Made by a program: the position numbers and the translations under genes. From Caballeronia hypogeia (GTDB lineage: Bacteria; Pseudomonadota; Gammaproteobacteria; Burkholderiales; Burkholderiaceae), in NCBI RefSeq assembly GCF_001544875.2, contig NZ_FCOA02000006.1, forward strand, positions 1 through 64,000: DNA of 64,000 nucleotides, written 5' to 3'. This document shows, piece after piece, positions 44,152-53,077 of the stretch. The notes under the pieces were generated by a model. It saw only the letters and a program-made list of their open reading frames with translations. It was not told the origin of the DNA and ran no database searches. Positions within the stretch are counted from its first letter, which is position 1. Each line of letters starts with the position of its first letter.

Positions 44152-45993
44152 TCAGGCCACGCGGCGGCGCACCGTCACCGCACGGTGCACGGCGCCCTTC
44201 AGCACCTCGTAGCGCACCGGCTTCAGCAGATAGTCGAAGAACAGCACCGCCGCGCTCGGGTCCACCAGTTCGGGCGCGTATGCGCTCACCGCGATGATCG
44301 GCACGCTCGCACCCGGTGCGCTGCGTGCGCGGTATTCGTTCGCGAACGAATAGCCGTCCTTGCCCGGCATGTGCAGGTCCGCGAGGATCACGTCGGCGTC
44401 GTTGGCGCGCAGCCAGGCGAGCGCGCTGTCCACGTCCGGCTGCGCGACCGTCGCATAACCCAGATGCGTGAGCATCTCGCAGAGCGAATCGCGGATCGCT
44501 TCGTGGTCGTCGATCACGAGCACGCGCGATCGGCGCGACTCGGGCGCCTCGGCCTCCTGCTCGCCGCGCTCGGGCAGATGCTCGACCGACACCGCCGGCA
44601 GGCTCACGCGAAACGCCGCGCCCTGTCCCACTTCGCTCGACACCTCGATCGTGCCGCCGAGCAGATCGACGAGCCCGCGCACGACTGCGAGGCCCATGCC
44701 GGCGCCGTCGAAGCGCCGCGTGCTCGACGAATCCAGTTGGGTGAATTCCTGGAAGATGAGCGGCAATTGCTCGCGGGAAATGCCGGGGCCGGTGTCGATC
44801 ACCGAAATATCGAGGCGCTTTTCGGTGCGCGCGAAATGCACGTCGATGGAACCGGCTTCCGTGTATTTGATCGCGTTGGTCACGAGATTCGTGACGATCT
44901 GCCGGACGCGATGCGGGTCCGATTCCATCGGCCCGCGCTCGCCCGCGTAGTCTCCGCGCAATTGGAGTCCCTTGGCGCTCGCGGCGGGCGTGTTCGCATC
45001 GACGATGGATTCGAGCAGCTCCACCGGATCGAACACCGCCATGCGCAATTCCAGCTTGCCCGCGCCTAGCCGCGCGTAGTCGGTCAGGTCGCGCATCTGC
45101 GCTTCGAGATGACGCGCGCCGCTTTCGAGCCGCTGCATGATCTTGCGGTCGGCGTCGCCGCGCGCGTTCAGGCCCAGCAGTTCGACCGACGAGACGATCG
45201 CGTGCAGCGGCGTGCGCAGTTCGTGGCTGATCATGCCGAGGAACGTGTCTTTCGCGACGCCGGCCTCACGCGCCGCGCGCGTAGCCTGATGCTCGGCCAC
45301 GAGCGCCGCGCGCTGCTGCTCGATGAGGCGCGTGCGCCGATAGCCGTTGAAAAGCAGCAGCGCGGTCGCGGCGGCGGACAGCAGCCCGAGCACGATGCCG
45401 CCATAGATCAGATAGCGGCGCTTCGCCTCGAAGTCGCGCACGATCGCCTCGCGCTCGGCCACATCCATGAGGCGCCGCCCGCTCGCCAGCTCCGCGACGA
45501 CGGCCGCATTCTGGCGCAACACTCCGATCACCCGCAGCGTGCGCTGGCGCTCGGTGTGAAGCCGTTCGACATCGGCCTGGATGGAATCGAGCGCGGTCTG
45601 CACCTGCCGCAGGATTTCGCGCTGCCGGTTGAACAGCGCTTCGTGCCCTTCGATGAGCACGGGCGCATCCGCGACCTGCTCGAGGCGCGCGCGCAACATG
45701 CGGAAAGTGGCGCGCACCGCGTCGGCGTCTTCGTCGATACCGTTGCGGTACAGCAGCACATGATTCTCGAAGCGCTCGTAGGCGAGCTGGAACTGCGCGG
45801 CGTCCCAGTACACGTCATTCGGCAGGACCAGCCGATGCGTCTCGCGCGCGAGCAGCCCCGAATAGAGCATGTAGCCGACCGCGCCGATGGGCGGCGCGAT
45901 GGCGAGCGCGAGCAGCGCCGCGTACCACAGACGGCGAAACCACGGGCGCGCAGCGTGTGCGCGCAGGGAAGGTTCGGTGCCGATGACAGCCAT
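44152..45993 (-). CDS. Hybrid sensor histidine kinase with C-terminal receiver
   Basis: A 613-residue inner-membrane kinase. Two membrane helices (about 21-46 and 196-216) enclose a 150-residue, mostly helical periplasmic domain. H257 in FLGMISHELRTPLHAI is the phospho-accepting His; VTNLVTNAIKYTEAGS, DTGPGISREQLPLIFQEFTQ and GAGMGLAVVRGLVDLLGG are the ATP-binding boxes. The C-terminal receiver has VLVIDDHEA and phosphoacceptor D539 in VILADLHMPGKDG. No Hpt domain is encoded here, so relay to another protein would need one elsewhere. The gene is convergent with the BetR-type regulator and 6 bases from the NERD helicase gene on the same strand. Confidence 0.9.
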   Translation of the reverse strand: MAVIGTEPSLRAHAARPWFRRLWYAALLALAIAPPIGAVGYMLYSGLLARETHRLVLPNDVYWDAAQFQLAYERFENHVLLYRNGIDEDADAVRATFRMLRARLEQVADAPVLIEGHEALFNRQREILRQVQTALDSIQADVERLHTERQRTLRVIGVLRQNAAVVAELASGRRLMDVAEREAIVRDFEAKRRYLIYGGIVLGLLSAAATALLLFNGYRRTRLIEQQRAALVAEHQATRAAREAGVAKDTFLGMISHELRTPLHAIVSSVELLGLNARGDADRKIMQRLESGARHLEAQMRDLTDYARLGAGKLELRMAVFDPVELLESIVDANTPAASAKGLQLRGDYAGERGPMESDPHRVRQIVTNLVTNAIKYTEAGSIDVHFARTEKRLDISVIDTGPGISREQLPLIFQEFTQLDSSSTRRFDGAGMGLAVVRGLVDLLGGTIEVSSEVGQGAAFRVSLPAVSVEHLPERGEQEAEAPESRRSRVLVIDDHEAIRDSLCEMLTHLGYATVAQPDVDSALAWLRANDADVILADLHMPGKDGYSFANEYRARSAPGASVPIIAVSAYAPELVDPSAAVLFFDYLLKPVRYEVLKGAVHRAVTVRRRVA

Positions 45994-45999
45994 GCGTGA

Positions 46000-47634
46000 C
46001 TACAGCGCTTCGATGGCCCGGGCGGCGCGTTCCGAGGCGACCACGATCAGCTTCATCGTCGCCCGGGTCGCGCCGACGAAAATCTTGCGCGCGGCCTGCT
46101 CGTCGAGTGCGTCGAAATCGACTTCGGTCATGACCACGCACGGCGCGGATTGCCCCTTGAAGCGATAGATCGATTCCAGCAGCACGTCACCCTCGCGATA
46201 CTCGGGGTTGCCGAAGAGATCGTAGGTGCCGGTGAACGCACGCAACCGGTGCGGGCCGAGCTGATCGACGCCGGTGAGCGCCGAGCCCTCGCGACCGCGA
46301 AACGACAACACCGCGATGTCCTGCTTGCGAAAGCCGAGCGACAGCGCGTGCGTGATCGCGCGCTTGGTCGCCTCGACGATTTCTTCGGGATGGCCGTCCT
46401 CGTAGGTCGAAATGCTCACATCCGAGCCGTCGAACGGGCTGCCCGCGTCGAGCCGCACGTCCGGACCGACGATCTTGCGGATGAAGCCGAGCAGATCCCG
46501 CGGACTCCGATAATTGGTCGATTCGCGCAGGATCGTCCAGCCCGGCAGCGGCACGGGCTCGCGCAGATAGAGGTTCTGCATCGGATCTTCCAGCCACCAC
46601 CACGCGCCTTCCGGATTGAGCAGGCGTTCCAGCGCCTCGACCCACGCCGCCTGAAAATCCTGCCCCTCGTCAACGATCAGCACGTCGCACTTCCAGTGCT
46701 CCGGCACGGGCACGGCGGCGAAGCGTTCTTCGAGCGTGGTGAATACGTTCGGCTGGCTGAAATCGGGTGGACTGCCCGCATCGCGCGCCACCGCCGCGCT
46801 CAGCTGATGGTAGTTCGCGATCTTCGCCTCTTTGGGCGCGATTGCGCGGATATGGTCGGCGAGCGGCCGGTTGAAGCACACGTAGAGCACGCTCTTGCCG
46901 GCGGTGAGCGCGTCGCGCATCACGCGCACGGCGAGTTGCGTCTTGCCCGCGCCGGCGGTAGCGATCACGCGCAGGCGAAACGGCGCGAATTCGAGACGCC
47001 GCGCCCATGTGGCGAGACCGCCCGACAGGCGCGTGACGAGCGTATTCGCCGCGCCGACCAGCGCGTTCGTGTCGGGCGTGAGCGAGAGTTCATCGGCGAG
47101 AAAATGGTGGATGCGCGCGGCGGATTCGAAACGCGCCTCATCGGGCGGCAGGATCTCCAGCACGACGCGCGCAAGTTGCGCCTTGCGGCTGGCATCGACG
47201 ATGCGCGCGGGTGAGACGCCCGCGATCGCCGCATTCTTCACCGTGTAGTCCGGGCAATACAGCAGCTCCTCGATGCGATACGTGCCCGCGCCGAACGCCG
47301 CCGTGAAACGCCGGTGCAGGTTCTCGAGCGTGCGCGCCAGCTGAATGGCGACGTTGCGCTCCTTTTGCAGATAGACCTTGACCAGCCCGGCGCTGGTTTC
47401 GCGCAGGAAGCCGGCCTTCTGCTCGATCATGAGCACGCGCCCAGACGGCGCGACGACGACGAAATCCGCCTCGCCGAACACCGAAAAGCCTTCGTTGACG
47501 CGCGTCCAGTGGACGCCGTGATAGACCGTGTAATCCTCGGGCAGCTTTTCGAGGAGCGCGAGCGTTTCGAGTTCGCGCGCCGCCGCGCCGGTCGCCTCCA
47601 GGTTCTTCCAGTCGTCGGGAACGATTCGGGCCAT
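46000..47634 (-). CDS. NERD-domain / UvrD-type DNA helicase
   Basis: A 544-residue protein that joins a nuclease-related (NERD) domain to a superfamily 1 helicase. The N-terminal part has the PD-(D/E)xK-like set D57 and E71-Q-K73 (GEADFVVVAPSGRVLMIEQK). The helicase has Walker A at 228-232 (ATAGAGKTQLAVRVM), Walker B D322-E323-G-Q-D (LIVDEGQDF), motif III-like WWWLEDPMQNLY, motif IV ILRESTNYRSP and motif VI-like KIFVGATRATMKLIVVASE. Both active sites look intact. Role probably in DNA repair, recombination or defence; function of NERD helicases is not settled. It shares its strand with the kinase gene, 6 bases downstream. Confidence 0.85.
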   Translation of the reverse strand: MARIVPDDWKNLEATGAAARELETLALLEKLPEDYTVYHGVHWTRVNEGFSVFGEADFVVVAPSGRVLMIEQKAGFLRETSAGLVKVYLQKERNVAIQLARTLENLHRRFTAAFGAGTYRIEELLYCPDYTVKNAAIAGVSPARIVDASRKAQLARVVLEILPPDEARFESAARIHHFLADELSLTPDTNALVGAANTLVTRLSGGLATWARRLEFAPFRLRVIATAGAGKTQLAVRVMRDALTAGKSVLYVCFNRPLADHIRAIAPKEAKIANYHQLSAAVARDAGSPPDFSQPNVFTTLEERFAAVPVPEHWKCDVLIVDEGQDFQAAWVEALERLLNPEGAWWWLEDPMQNLYLREPVPLPGWTILRESTNYRSPRDLLGFIRKIVGPDVRLDAGSPFDGSDVSISTYEDGHPEEIVEATKRAITHALSLGFRKQDIAVLSFRGREGSALTGVDQLGPHRLRAFTGTYDLFGNPEYREGDVLLESIYRFKGQSAPCVVMTEVDFDALDEQAARKIFVGATRATMKLIVVASERAARAIEAL

Positions 47635-47733
47635 GCGTCGCCTTTGCGCTGAGTGATTGCGTGCGGATCATTGTACGCAACGCGCAGGACACGTCCGCAA
47701 TTCGGCCAGATGGCCGGGGCGACGCTCTGTTCG

Positions 47734-48405
47734 CTAGCTGGCGTAGTCGTAACGTCCGCCGCGCTCGAGCGCGCGCTGGTACGCCGGCCGCGCGTGGATG
47801 CGTTCGAGAAACGCGCGGATATGCGGCAAGGACTTCGCGCCCGCGCGATGGCCGCCGGTTTCGAGGGGGAAGCTCATCTGCACGTCGGCGGCGCTGAAGT
47901 CATCGCCCGCAAACCAGCTCGATTTCGCGAGCTCGGCATCGATATAGCCGAAGTGCAGCCGAAGTTGCGGATCGATGAAGCTGCTCTGCATGGTCTGCGC
48001 GATGCGCCGCGCGATCGGCTTCGCGAAGAACGGCATCTTCGCGCTCTCCAGACGCCGCGCGACGAGCTTGAGCAAAAGCGGCGGCATCGCCGAGCCTTCG
48101 GCGTAATGCATCCAGTAGTTGTAGCGCACGCGTTCCGGCGACACGCCCGGCGACGGCGCGAAGCGGCCTTCGCCATAGCGGTCCACGAGATATTCGATGA
48201 TCGCTCCGGACTCCGCGAGCGTGAGATCGCCGTCGGTCACGACCGGCGACTTGCCGAGCGGATGCACCGCGCGCAATTCCGCCGGCGCGAGCATCGTGCG
48301 CGGGTCGCGTTGATAGCGCTTCAGTTCGTAGTCGATGCCGAGTTCCTCGAGCATCCACAAGACGCGCTGCGAGCGGGAGTTGTTGAGGTGATGAACGGTC
48401 AGCAT
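47734..48405 (-). CDS. Glutathione S-transferase family protein
   Basis: A 223-residue GST with the thioredoxin-like N-terminal domain (MLTVHHLNNSRSQRVLWMLE; likely glutathione-activating Ser in NNSRSQR), cis-Pro motif KSPVVTDGDLTLAESGAIIE and an all-helical C-terminal half (WFAGDDFSAADVQMSFPLET). Bacterial GSTs of this form conjugate or reduce electrophiles; the substrate is unknown. Single gene between the NERD helicase and a small membrane protein. Confidence 0.9.
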   Translation of the reverse strand: MLTVHHLNNSRSQRVLWMLEELGIDYELKRYQRDPRTMLAPAELRAVHPLGKSPVVTDGDLTLAESGAIIEYLVDRYGEGRFAPSPGVSPERVRYNYWMHYAEGSAMPPLLLKLVARRLESAKMPFFAKPIARRIAQTMQSSFIDPQLRLHFGYIDAELAKSSWFAGDDFSAADVQMSFPLETGGHRAGAKSLPHIRAFLERIHARPAYQRALERGGRYDYAS

Positions 48406-48544
48406 GCTTTCTCTGGCTCAGGTTCGACAATGCCGCTCATGTCGCGTCCTTGCATGGAATGAACCTTGCGGGCGGCCATCGAAAGGATAAGGCGCTTCCA
48501 ATCAGGCAACCGCGTCCACCTACACAACTAAAAAGGAGAATTCG

Positions 48545-48715
48545 ATGACGCTGATCATTTACCTCATCGGCTGGCTGATTTTCATCGGCGGCGTATCGTG
48601 GGCGCTCGTGGCGATGCATGTCTCGCAACATACGATCATGATCGTCGCCGTCATCATGCTCGGCATCGCTGTCATCACGGGCGCAACCAGGGCGCGCAAC
48701 CGCGACCGGTCGTAA
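48545..48715 (+). CDS. 56-residue membrane protein with two hydrophobic helices
   Basis: A short gene preceded by an excellent AAAAGGAGA ribosome site. The protein starts MTLIIYLIGWLIFIGGVSWA and has two hydrophobic segments (about 2-22 and 29-46) joined by LVAMHVSQHT, ending in a basic tail (TRARNRDRS). It resembles the many small inner-membrane proteins of unknown function in this group. No operon partner. Confidence 0.7.
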   Translation: MTLIIYLIGWLIFIGGVSWALVAMHVSQHTIMIVAVIMLGIAVITGATRARNRDRS

Positions 48716-48761
48716 CAGGCCATGAAAGGCGAGGCCGCTCTTCCCCGGCGGCCCGATTGCT

Positions 48762-49193
48762 TCACATCACCACGCGCGCTCCGGCCGCGTCTTTTATCAG
48801 CGTGACGAGTTGGTCCGGATGCACGGGCTTCGTCATGAAATGCTGAAAACCTTCGCCAATACTTCGCAGGCGATATTCCTCGCCATCGTGTCCCGTCAGC
48901 GCGATCGCCACGGAAGGCGGCAGATTGCCGCGAATTTCGTGATCCCGCAAACGTTGTATGAGATAGAAACCGTCCATCTCGGGTAAGTCGAGATCGCAGA
49001 TCACCGCGTCGGGAAGATGCTCGATCGCTGCTTGCGCGCCGTCTTCGGCGTCGGCCACGGCGATGACTTCGGCGCCTTCTTCTTCCAGCAACATCTGCAG
49101 TGATGCCCTGCTCTCGGGATCGTCTTCGATCAGCACAATCCGCATATGCCCCAGTCTTGCCACTTCGTTCATGATGTTCTTTTCAACTGCCAA
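48762..49193 (-). CDS. Single-domain response regulator
   Basis: A 143-residue lone receiver. MRIVLIEDDPESRASLQMLL holds the acidic pair, AVICDLDLPEMDG the phosphoacceptor Asp (about residue 67), ALTGHDG the switch Thr, and FMTKPVHPDQL the conserved Lys. No output domain. Starts at MAVEK (49193), MNEVA (49172) or MRIVL (49145) are possible; the last matches the usual receiver N-terminus. Such CheY-like proteins act by binding partners or pass phosphate on in a relay; the hybrid kinase at 44152 is a possible partner. Confidence 0.85.
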   Translation of the reverse strand: MAVEKNIMNEVARLGHMRIVLIEDDPESRASLQMLLEEEGAEVIAVADAEDGAQAAIEHLPDAVICDLDLPEMDGFYLIQRLRDHEIRGNLPPSVAIALTGHDGEEYRLRSIGEGFQHFMTKPVHPDQLVTLIKDAAGARVVM

Positions 49194-49521
49194 AAACGGA
49201 ATTCTCGCGACGGTCTCTACGTCTCGCCGCCACGCGCGCTGCTACGCGTACTGATTGACACGAAAACGCGGCGGGAATTCCGAACGCACCGTTATTTACG
49301 CCGCGTGTGCGCCGGTGCGGAACGCCTCGCGGTTTTGGGCCGCGCCGGTGCGAAAAATTGCCCGGTCGCGGCGAGGCTAATCGAGCAAAAACCGGACCGG
49401 TTTGAGTCGGCAGCCTGCAAAGGGCCGTTTGACGGGCTTCACGGCCGACGCACCCCACCGGCTTCCCGCCCGCACACGCACGACCGTGTAATTTCGACGC
49501 CACCCGTACCCTGATTTCCCA
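49194..49521. other. Gene-free region upstream of the single-domain regulator
   Basis: About 330 bases between two leftward genes. I find no gene, hairpin or clear promoter on either strand. AT-richer patches occur near 49170-49280. Confidence 0.4.
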
Positions 49522-50349
49522 TCAGACGTTTGCGTCCCGCGCGGAATCGGGGCGCGTCGAGCCCGCTTGCAGCAACACGCGGTACTCGCTCGGGGTCAAG
49601 CCGACGGTCGCCTTGAACTGGCGCGTGAACGCGCTGTGATCGGTGTAGCCGCACAACGCGGCGACGTCGGTTACCTTCTCGTTCGAGACGAGCAACGCGG
49701 TCGCGGCGTCCAGCCGGGTCTTCAGCAAGACCTGGCGCGGAGTCAGATGGAAAACCTTGTGAAAGTAACGCTCCAGTTGCGCAATCGACATGTTCGCCAT
49801 CTGCGCGAGCTGCCGCATGTTGAGCGGCTGCACGTAATTTTCCTGGATATGCTGCACCACTGCGGCAAGCCTGCTATAGGCCGGATGTGTGCCCTCGGCC
49901 GCCTGCAAGTCGCGCGAAATCCCCGCCAGCCCGACGATATTGCCGCTTTTGTCATGCAGCGGCTGCTTGCACGTCATGCACCAGCCAGGCTCGCGCCCCG
50001 GATACAGATGCAGCTCCAGTTGATCGATCAGCTGATGCCCCTGTGCGATGACCGCCTGATCCTGCGCCGTGTAGATGCGCCCGAAGCGGCGCGGAAACAC
50101 GTCCTCGGCCGTTTTGCCGAGGAGTTTCGACTTGTCGTCCTTGTGGCCGCAACGGCGCGCGAGCGTGCGGTTGACCATAGCGTAGCGCGCGTCGCGGTCC
50201 TTCACGAAGAAGACGATGTCGGGCATCGCGTCGAACACCGGCGCGAGCAGCGCGAAATGCGCGAGCATGTCCGCAAGCGTCGATGCGGAAGGTTGCGCGA
50301 TCGGCAAGGAGACCGCGGAAGTCGCCGTCAGGTCAGGCGTGCTCGTCAT
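49522..50349 (-). CDS. AraC-family regulator with PAS domain
   Basis: A 275-residue protein with a PAS sensor (about 35-150: FDAMPDIVFFVKDRDARYAM, WCMTCKQPLHDKSGNIVGLA) and a C-terminal AraC domain (about 165-262: PLNMRQLAQMANMSIAQLER, DVAALCGYTDHSAFTRQFKA). The order PAS-AraC with this sequence is typical of regulators of proline/hydroxyproline or related amino-acid catabolism in Burkholderia. It lies 79 bases downstream of the hydroxyproline operon on the same strand, so it may be part of it and control it. Ligand not known. Confidence 0.88.
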   Translation of the reverse strand: MTSTPDLTATSAVSLPIAQPSASTLADMLAHFALLAPVFDAMPDIVFFVKDRDARYAMVNRTLARRCGHKDDKSKLLGKTAEDVFPRRFGRIYTAQDQAVIAQGHQLIDQLELHLYPGREPGWCMTCKQPLHDKSGNIVGLAGISRDLQAAEGTHPAYSRLAAVVQHIQENYVQPLNMRQLAQMANMSIAQLERYFHKVFHLTPRQVLLKTRLDAATALLVSNEKVTDVAALCGYTDHSAFTRQFKATVGLTPSEYRVLLQAGSTRPDSARDANV

Positions 50350-50428
50350 GCGGTGTGATCAGCGCTCGATGAATGTGAGCGCCGATTATAGAAGCGCGCG
50401 ATGCCGGACAAAATTGGCGCTGCCCCCA

Positions 50429-51709
50429 CTATCCGCCCGACGAATCGATCGCTTCGCGCGCGGCGATCAATGTGTCGATACGCACCGGCGCGAATGGCGG
50501 ACGCGCCGCCGCGCGCGGCCAGCCGAAGTACACCGACGCCGCCTCGCCGCAGATGCGTCCCTGACACGCGCCCATGCCGCAGCGCGTCTGCAGCTTGGCG
50601 TCGCGCCAGTTCGCGTGCGCGGCGACTTCCCCGATCCGCACGTCTTCGCAGCGGCACAGCAAGGTATCGGCGGGGGGAAGCGTCCGGGCCTGCGCACCGA
50701 GTTCGAACGCGCGCGCCACGCGCTGCGCGAACGCGCTCCAGCGTTCGCGCTCGCGCACGAGTCGCGCGTCGGCTACGTTGCCGAGCGCCGCGTGCGCCGC
50801 GAGCGCGCCTTCCACGCTCGCCAGTTCCATTCCGCCGATGCCAGTGCATTCGCCCGCCGCGAAGACATCGTCGAGCGACGTGCGCTGAGCGTCGTCGACC
50901 ATGATCGCTCCGTCGCTCATCTGCGTCGCGCAACCGAGCGCCAGCGCGAGCGTCGCGTTCGGCACGAGCCCGTAGCCGCACGCGACGCGTTCCGCCTCGA
51001 TCGTCTCCTCGCGCCCGCGCGAACGAATCGTGACCGCCTCCACGCGCGCCCTGCCGTGCGCCTTCACGACGACACTTCCCGTCCGATAGCACGCGACGCC
51101 AAGCGCGATGGCCTGCTTCAGCTTGCGAGGCGTCAGCGCGAGCGACGCCAGAAAACGGGCGACGCGCAGCGCCGGCGCCTGCTCGACGACCGCGGGCACG
51201 CATGCGCCGTGTCGACGCGCGGTATCTGCGGCGGCGAGCAGCAGCGGCCCGCTGCCCGCGATCACGATGCGCTCGCCGCGCACTGGCATGCCGCCCTTGA
51301 CGAGCGCCTGCAGGCCCCCCGCGCCCGTCACGCCAGGCAGGGTCCAGCCTTCGAACGGCAGCAGCCGCTCGCGCGCGCCTGTCGCGAGAATCAGTTTCGA
51401 ATAGCCGAGCATGAGCGGCGCGCCGTCGCGTTCGAGCAGAAGTTGCCTGTCGCCGGGCGCGGCGGCGACCTTCGCCGCGCTCATGACGACGAGGTTCGGG
51501 TACGCGCGCGATTCGTCGAGCCACTGGCGCAGGCGCGCGTCGGGCGCGAGCGTCGGGCCTTGGCGCCAGATCTGCCCGCCGGGACGCGGATTGTCGTCGA
51601 CGAGCGCCACTCGCACGCCCGCGCGCGCCGCCACCCGCGCAGCGCTCAGGCCCGCCGGCCCCGCGCCCACGATCGCGATATCGACATGTGCCGCGTGTCC
51701 GGGTTTCAT
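50429..51709 (-). CDS. NAD(P)/FAD-dependent oxidoreductase, hydroxyproline dehydrogenase alpha-type subunit
   Basis: A 426-residue flavoprotein with an FAD/NAD fold at the start (VDIAIVGAGPAGLSAARVAA), a second dinucleotide motif (IVIAGSGPLLLAAADTARRH), VFAAGECTGIGGMEL and a C-terminal Cys cluster (LCRCEDVRIGEV ... CGMGACQGRICG) that is likely to bind an iron-sulfur centre. This is the large subunit of the multi-subunit amino-acid dehydrogenases that oxidise cis-4-hydroxy-D-proline in Pseudomonas/Burkholderia. Its ATG at 51709 overlaps the 2Fe-2S gene by four bases. The longer open frame upstream is not used. Confidence 0.88.
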   Translation of the reverse strand: MKPGHAAHVDIAIVGAGPAGLSAARVAARAGVRVALVDDNPRPGGQIWRQGPTLAPDARLRQWLDESRAYPNLVVMSAAKVAAAPGDRQLLLERDGAPLMLGYSKLILATGARERLLPFEGWTLPGVTGAGGLQALVKGGMPVRGERIVIAGSGPLLLAAADTARRHGACVPAVVEQAPALRVARFLASLALTPRKLKQAIALGVACYRTGSVVVKAHGRARVEAVTIRSRGREETIEAERVACGYGLVPNATLALALGCATQMSDGAIMVDDAQRTSLDDVFAAGECTGIGGMELASVEGALAAHAALGNVADARLVRERERWSAFAQRVARAFELGAQARTLPPADTLLCRCEDVRIGEVAAHANWRDAKLQTRCGMGACQGRICGEAASVYFGWPRAAARPPFAPVRIDTLIAAREAIDSSGG

Positions 51710-51954
51710 CGCATGGTCTCGATGGAAAGTCCTTCGCGGCACACGGTCTGACAGCCGAGCACGTGTTCGCGGCCGTCGACTTTCACGCGGCACTCCTGGC
51801 ACACGCCCATTCCGCACAACGCGGCGCGCGGTGCGCCGGTGGCCGAGCGCCGCGTCGCGCTCACGCCGGCCATCGCGAGCGCCGCCGCGACGGTCGTAAA
51901 GGCGGGCACCGCGAGCGGCGCCCCGTCCACGGTCACGCGCACGAGATCAGCCAT
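51706..51954 (-). CDS. (2Fe-2S)-binding small subunit of the hydroxyproline dehydrogenase
   Basis: An 82-residue protein that starts [20 protein letters not shown] and contains the ligand set C-G-M-G-x-C-x-x-C in ALCGMGVCQECRVKVDGREH plus a fourth Cys in VLGCQTVCREG. This matches the small electron-transfer subunits of such complexes. The gene overlaps the genes on each side (4 bases and 8 bases), which indicates coupled translation of the three dehydrogenase subunits. Confidence 0.9.
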   Translation of the reverse strand: MADLVRVTVDGAPLAVPAFTTVAAALAMAGVSATRRSATGAPRAALCGMGVCQECRVKVDGREHVLGCQTVCREGLSIETMR

Positions 51955-53077
51955 CGGCGTGCTCCGCTGCGAATCGTTGTGGAGCGAAAGCGTCGGCATC
52001 GAAGGGAAGCGGCTCGCCCAGCATCCGTGCCGCGATGAGCCGCGCGGTGCCGGGCGCGGTGGTCACGCCGAGCCCTTCATGGCCCGCCGCGAGCCAGAGC
52101 CGGTCGCCGGGATGACGCGCCGGACCGATCAACGGCAGGCCGTCGGGCGTAGCCGCGCGAAAGCCAGTCCACGCTCGGATCGCATTGAGCGCGCCGATGC
52201 CCGGCAGATAGCGCGTCGCGCGGGCGAGCATCGTGCCGAGCACATCGAGCTCGACGGCGGAATCGAGCGTGCCGAACTGGCGCGACGAGCCGATCAGCAC
52301 CTGGCCCGTGGGGCGCGGCTGCGCGTTGAACGCCACCGACGTGCCGCGCGCATGATGCGCGCTCTTGATATAGCCGAGCTCCACCAGTTCATGGCGGATC
52401 GTGCCGGGATAGCGGTCGGTGATCAGCAAATGCCCTTTTTTCGCTTCGAGCGGCACGCCCGCGAGCAGATCCGGCGCCGCGAGCCCGTTCGCGATAAGCA
52501 CATGCGCGGCCGTGCGCGTCTCGCCGTTCGACAAGGTGACACTGGCGTGCGTGTCGTTCGCATCTACAACGCGCACGGCGCAATCCGTCGATACGCGTAT
52601 GCGCGGCGACGACGCCAGCAGCCATCGAGCCGCCGCGGGCGCGTAGACGATGGCGTCGTCGTCGATCAGCAGGCCACCTTGCATCGCGTGGCTCACCGCC
52701 GGTTCCGCTTCGCGCAACGCGGCAGCGTCGAGCATGCGCGCGCGCACGCCGGCCGTGGCGAATGCATCGCGCATGGTGCGGGCGGCGTCGATCTCTTCGT
52801 CGTCTTCGGCGATCCACAGCGTGCCGCAACGCGAGAACGCCTCGCGCGCACTCAGTTGCGGCGCGAGCGCGAGCCACAGTTCACGCGACGCGCGGGCCAG
52901 CGCGAACTCGGCGGGCGAATCGTTCATCACGACGATGTGGCCCATGCCCGCCGCCGTCGCGCCGCCGCCGACACCACGTGCATCGAACACATCGACGCAC
53001 AGCCCACACCGCGCGAGTTCCGCCGCGCACGCCGCCCCGACGATGCCCGCGCCGACGACGATCACATCCGCGTTCAT
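51947..53077 (-). CDS. FAD-dependent D-amino-acid oxidase-type subunit, hydroxy-D-proline dehydrogenase
   Basis: A 376-residue DAO-family flavoprotein. The FAD motif is [20 protein letters not shown], followed by [39 protein letters not shown] and [20 protein letters not shown] are the C-terminal DAO signatures. With the 2Fe-2S and large subunits it would oxidise cis-4-hydroxy-D-proline to 1-pyrroline-4-hydroxy-2-carboxylate. It overlaps the upstream epimerase by four bases and the downstream 2Fe-2S gene by eight. The Met at 53077 is set by the family start; the frame is open to 53320. Confidence 0.88.
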   Translation of the reverse strand: MNADVIVVGAGIVGAACAAELARCGLCVDVFDARGVGGGATAAGMGHIVVMNDSPAEFALARASRELWLALAPQLSAREAFSRCGTLWIAEDDEEIDAARTMRDAFATAGVRARMLDAAALREAEPAVSHAMQGGLLIDDDAIVYAPAAARWLLASSPRIRVSTDCAVRVVDANDTHASVTLSNGETRTAAHVLIANGLAAPDLLAGVPLEAKKGHLLITDRYPGTIRHELVELGYIKSAHHARGTSVAFNAQPRPTGQVLIGSSRQFGTLDSAVELDVLGTMLARATRYLPGIGALNAIRAWTGFRAATPDGLPLIGPARHPGDRLWLAAGHEGLGVTTAPGTARLIAARMLGEPLPFDADAFAPQRFAAEHADG

